Shown in pieces: positions 5,116 to 5,951 of a DNA stretch of 5,951 bases. The stretch's first letter is position 1. Each line of letters begins with the position of its first letter. The translations under genes and the position numbers were made by a program. This DNA is from Bacillota bacterium (GTDB lineage: Bacteria > Bacillota > Clostridia > Peptostreptococcales > Anaerovoracaceae), in assembly GCA_029266295.1 (NCBI GenBank), contig JAQSXD010000246.1:1-5951 (forward strand), given 5' to 3'. The notes beneath the pieces were generated by a model. It saw only the letters and a program-made list of their open reading frames with translations. It ran no database searches and was not told the origin of the DNA.

Positions 5116-5935
5116 TTTATTAATAGAGCTATTCTCCTATTCCTTTCTTCAGCGGGCTTTTCTTGTGGGGATTATCGTTGCTCTTTGTTCAGCCCTTCTG
5201 GGCGTCAGCCTGGTGTTGAAACGGTATTCCATGATAGGAGACGGTCTTTCCCACGTAGGGTTTGGTTCCCTCTCCATTGCGATGGCACTGAACCTTGCGC
5301 CGCTGAAGGTATCCATACCCGTTGTGGTGGTATCCGCATTTTTACTGCTGCGAATCAGTGAAAACAGCAAAATAAGAGGAGATGCGGCGATTGCCATCAT
5401 CTCCAGCAGTTCGATTGCGATTGGTGTACTGATTACCTCACTGACCACGGGAATGAATACGGACGTCTATAATTTCCTGTTTGGAAGTATTCTGGCGATG
5501 AGCAGGGAGGATGTGGTTCTGAGCATGGCTTTGTCTGCCGTTGTTCTCCTGTTGTTTATCTTCTTTTATCATAAGATCTTCGCGGTAACCTTTGATGAAA
5601 ACTTTGCGAGGGCAACGGGTACAAACGCAGGGCTATACAACATGCTCATCGCCCTTTTAACAGCAGTGACCATCGTGGTAGGCATGCGGATTATGGGATC
5701 ATTGCTGATCTCCAGCTTGATCATCTTCCCGGCATTATCTGCCATGAGAATTTTCCGCAGCTTTCGGGGCGTTGTTTTCACAGCCGCTGTGGTCTCGGTA
5801 ATCTGTTTCGTATGCGGAATGGTGATCTCCTATGGATTTGATACCCCTGCGGGAGCCAGCATCGTGGCAGTGAATCTTGCTGTATTTCTCATCTGCTGTC
5901 TGCTGGGCATGATTCCCAGAGGTGAGGCGGAGTAA
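5108..5935 (+). CDS. znuB: Zinc ABC transporter permease ZnuB
   Basis: This 275-residue integral membrane protein forms the zinc channel (ABC-3 family). The chain is mostly hydrophobic, with about eight or more membrane segments, for example near residues 14-37, 54-82, 93-113, 136-160, 178-192, 195-213, 222-242 and 249-269. Family motifs are YSMIGDGLSHVGFGS (40-54), the region that couples to the ATPase, NFLFGSIL (122-129), ARATG (167-171), MRIMGSLLISSLIIFPALSA (193-212) and DTPAGASIV (245-253). The start at 5108 overlaps the znuC stop by 8 nt and follows AGGAGG at eight bases. The reading frame is complete; only 16 bases follow it in the window, so operon end or continuation cannot be judged. 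Confidence 0.96.
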   Translation: MFDLLIELFSYSFLQRAFLVGIIVALCSALLGVSLVLKRYSMIGDGLSHVGFGSLSIAMALNLAPLKVSIPVVVVSAFLLLRISENSKIRGDAAIAIISSSSIAIGVLITSLTTGMNTDVYNFLFGSILAMSREDVVLSMALSAVVLLLFIFFYHKIFAVTFDENFARATGTNAGLYNMLIALLTAVTIVVGMRIMGSLLISSLIIFPALSAMRIFRSFRGVVFTAAVVSVICFVCGMVISYGFDTPAGASIVAVNLAVFLICCLLGMIPRGEAE

Positions 5936-5951
5936 TTTTAAGCAACAACGA

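Overview
This window holds two divergently transcribed metal-uptake operons separated by a regulatory gap of about 480 bp. On the minus strand is a ferrous-iron (Feo) operon, feoA-feoA-feoB, with feoB running off the left edge. On the plus strand is a complete zinc-uptake operon: a Fur-family regulator (probably Zur), then znuA, znuC and znuB. All seven genes are recognisable families. There is no RNA gene, insertion sequence, CRISPR array or phage gene.

The gene types suggest a Gram-positive, low-to-moderate G+C anaerobe, most likely class Clostridia. The evidence is two small stand-alone FeoA proteins ahead of FeoB, strong AGGAGG ribosome-binding sites, perfect TTGACA/TATAAT promoter boxes, a lipoprotein-type ZnuA, and a ZnuA variant with an HSCHN motif that I recall from Firmicutes. 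Genus cannot be assigned from this sequence.

Layout: 1-1865 feoB (minus, C-terminus missing); 1889-2110 and 2161-2370 two different feoA genes (minus); 2371-2846 intergenic region; 2847-3365 Fur/Zur regulator; 3362-4402 znuA; 4399-5115 znuC; 5108-5935 znuB. The four zinc genes overlap at each junction (4, 4 and 8 nt), so they are almost certainly co-transcribed and translationally coupled. The intergenic region carries, from left to right, a perfect 8-2-8 palindrome with extra half-sites at the feo start, a feo promoter on the minus strand, a 13-bp-stem hairpin, an A-rich direct-repeat block, a consensus promoter for the zinc operon, and a nested GAAACT/AGTTTC inverted repeat typical of a Fur-family operator directly after the -10 box.

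Proposed working: with enough zinc, the regulator binds the operator at its own promoter and shuts off itself and znuACB. With low zinc, the ZnuA lipoprotein captures Zn(II) outside the membrane, ZnuB forms the channel and ZnuC supplies ATP energy. The Feo genes import Fe(II), with FeoB as the GTPase-linked membrane transporter. They appear to be controlled by a different repressor, encoded outside the window, because their palindrome differs from the zinc one.

The most unusual points are a 9-residue, cysteine-bearing tandem repeat that extends the C-terminus of the regulator, an acidic/His-rich duplicated loop in ZnuA, the replacement of a canonical ZnuA zinc-ligand histidine by arginine, and an orphan terminator-like hairpin between the operons. 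I see no wholly unknown system here.
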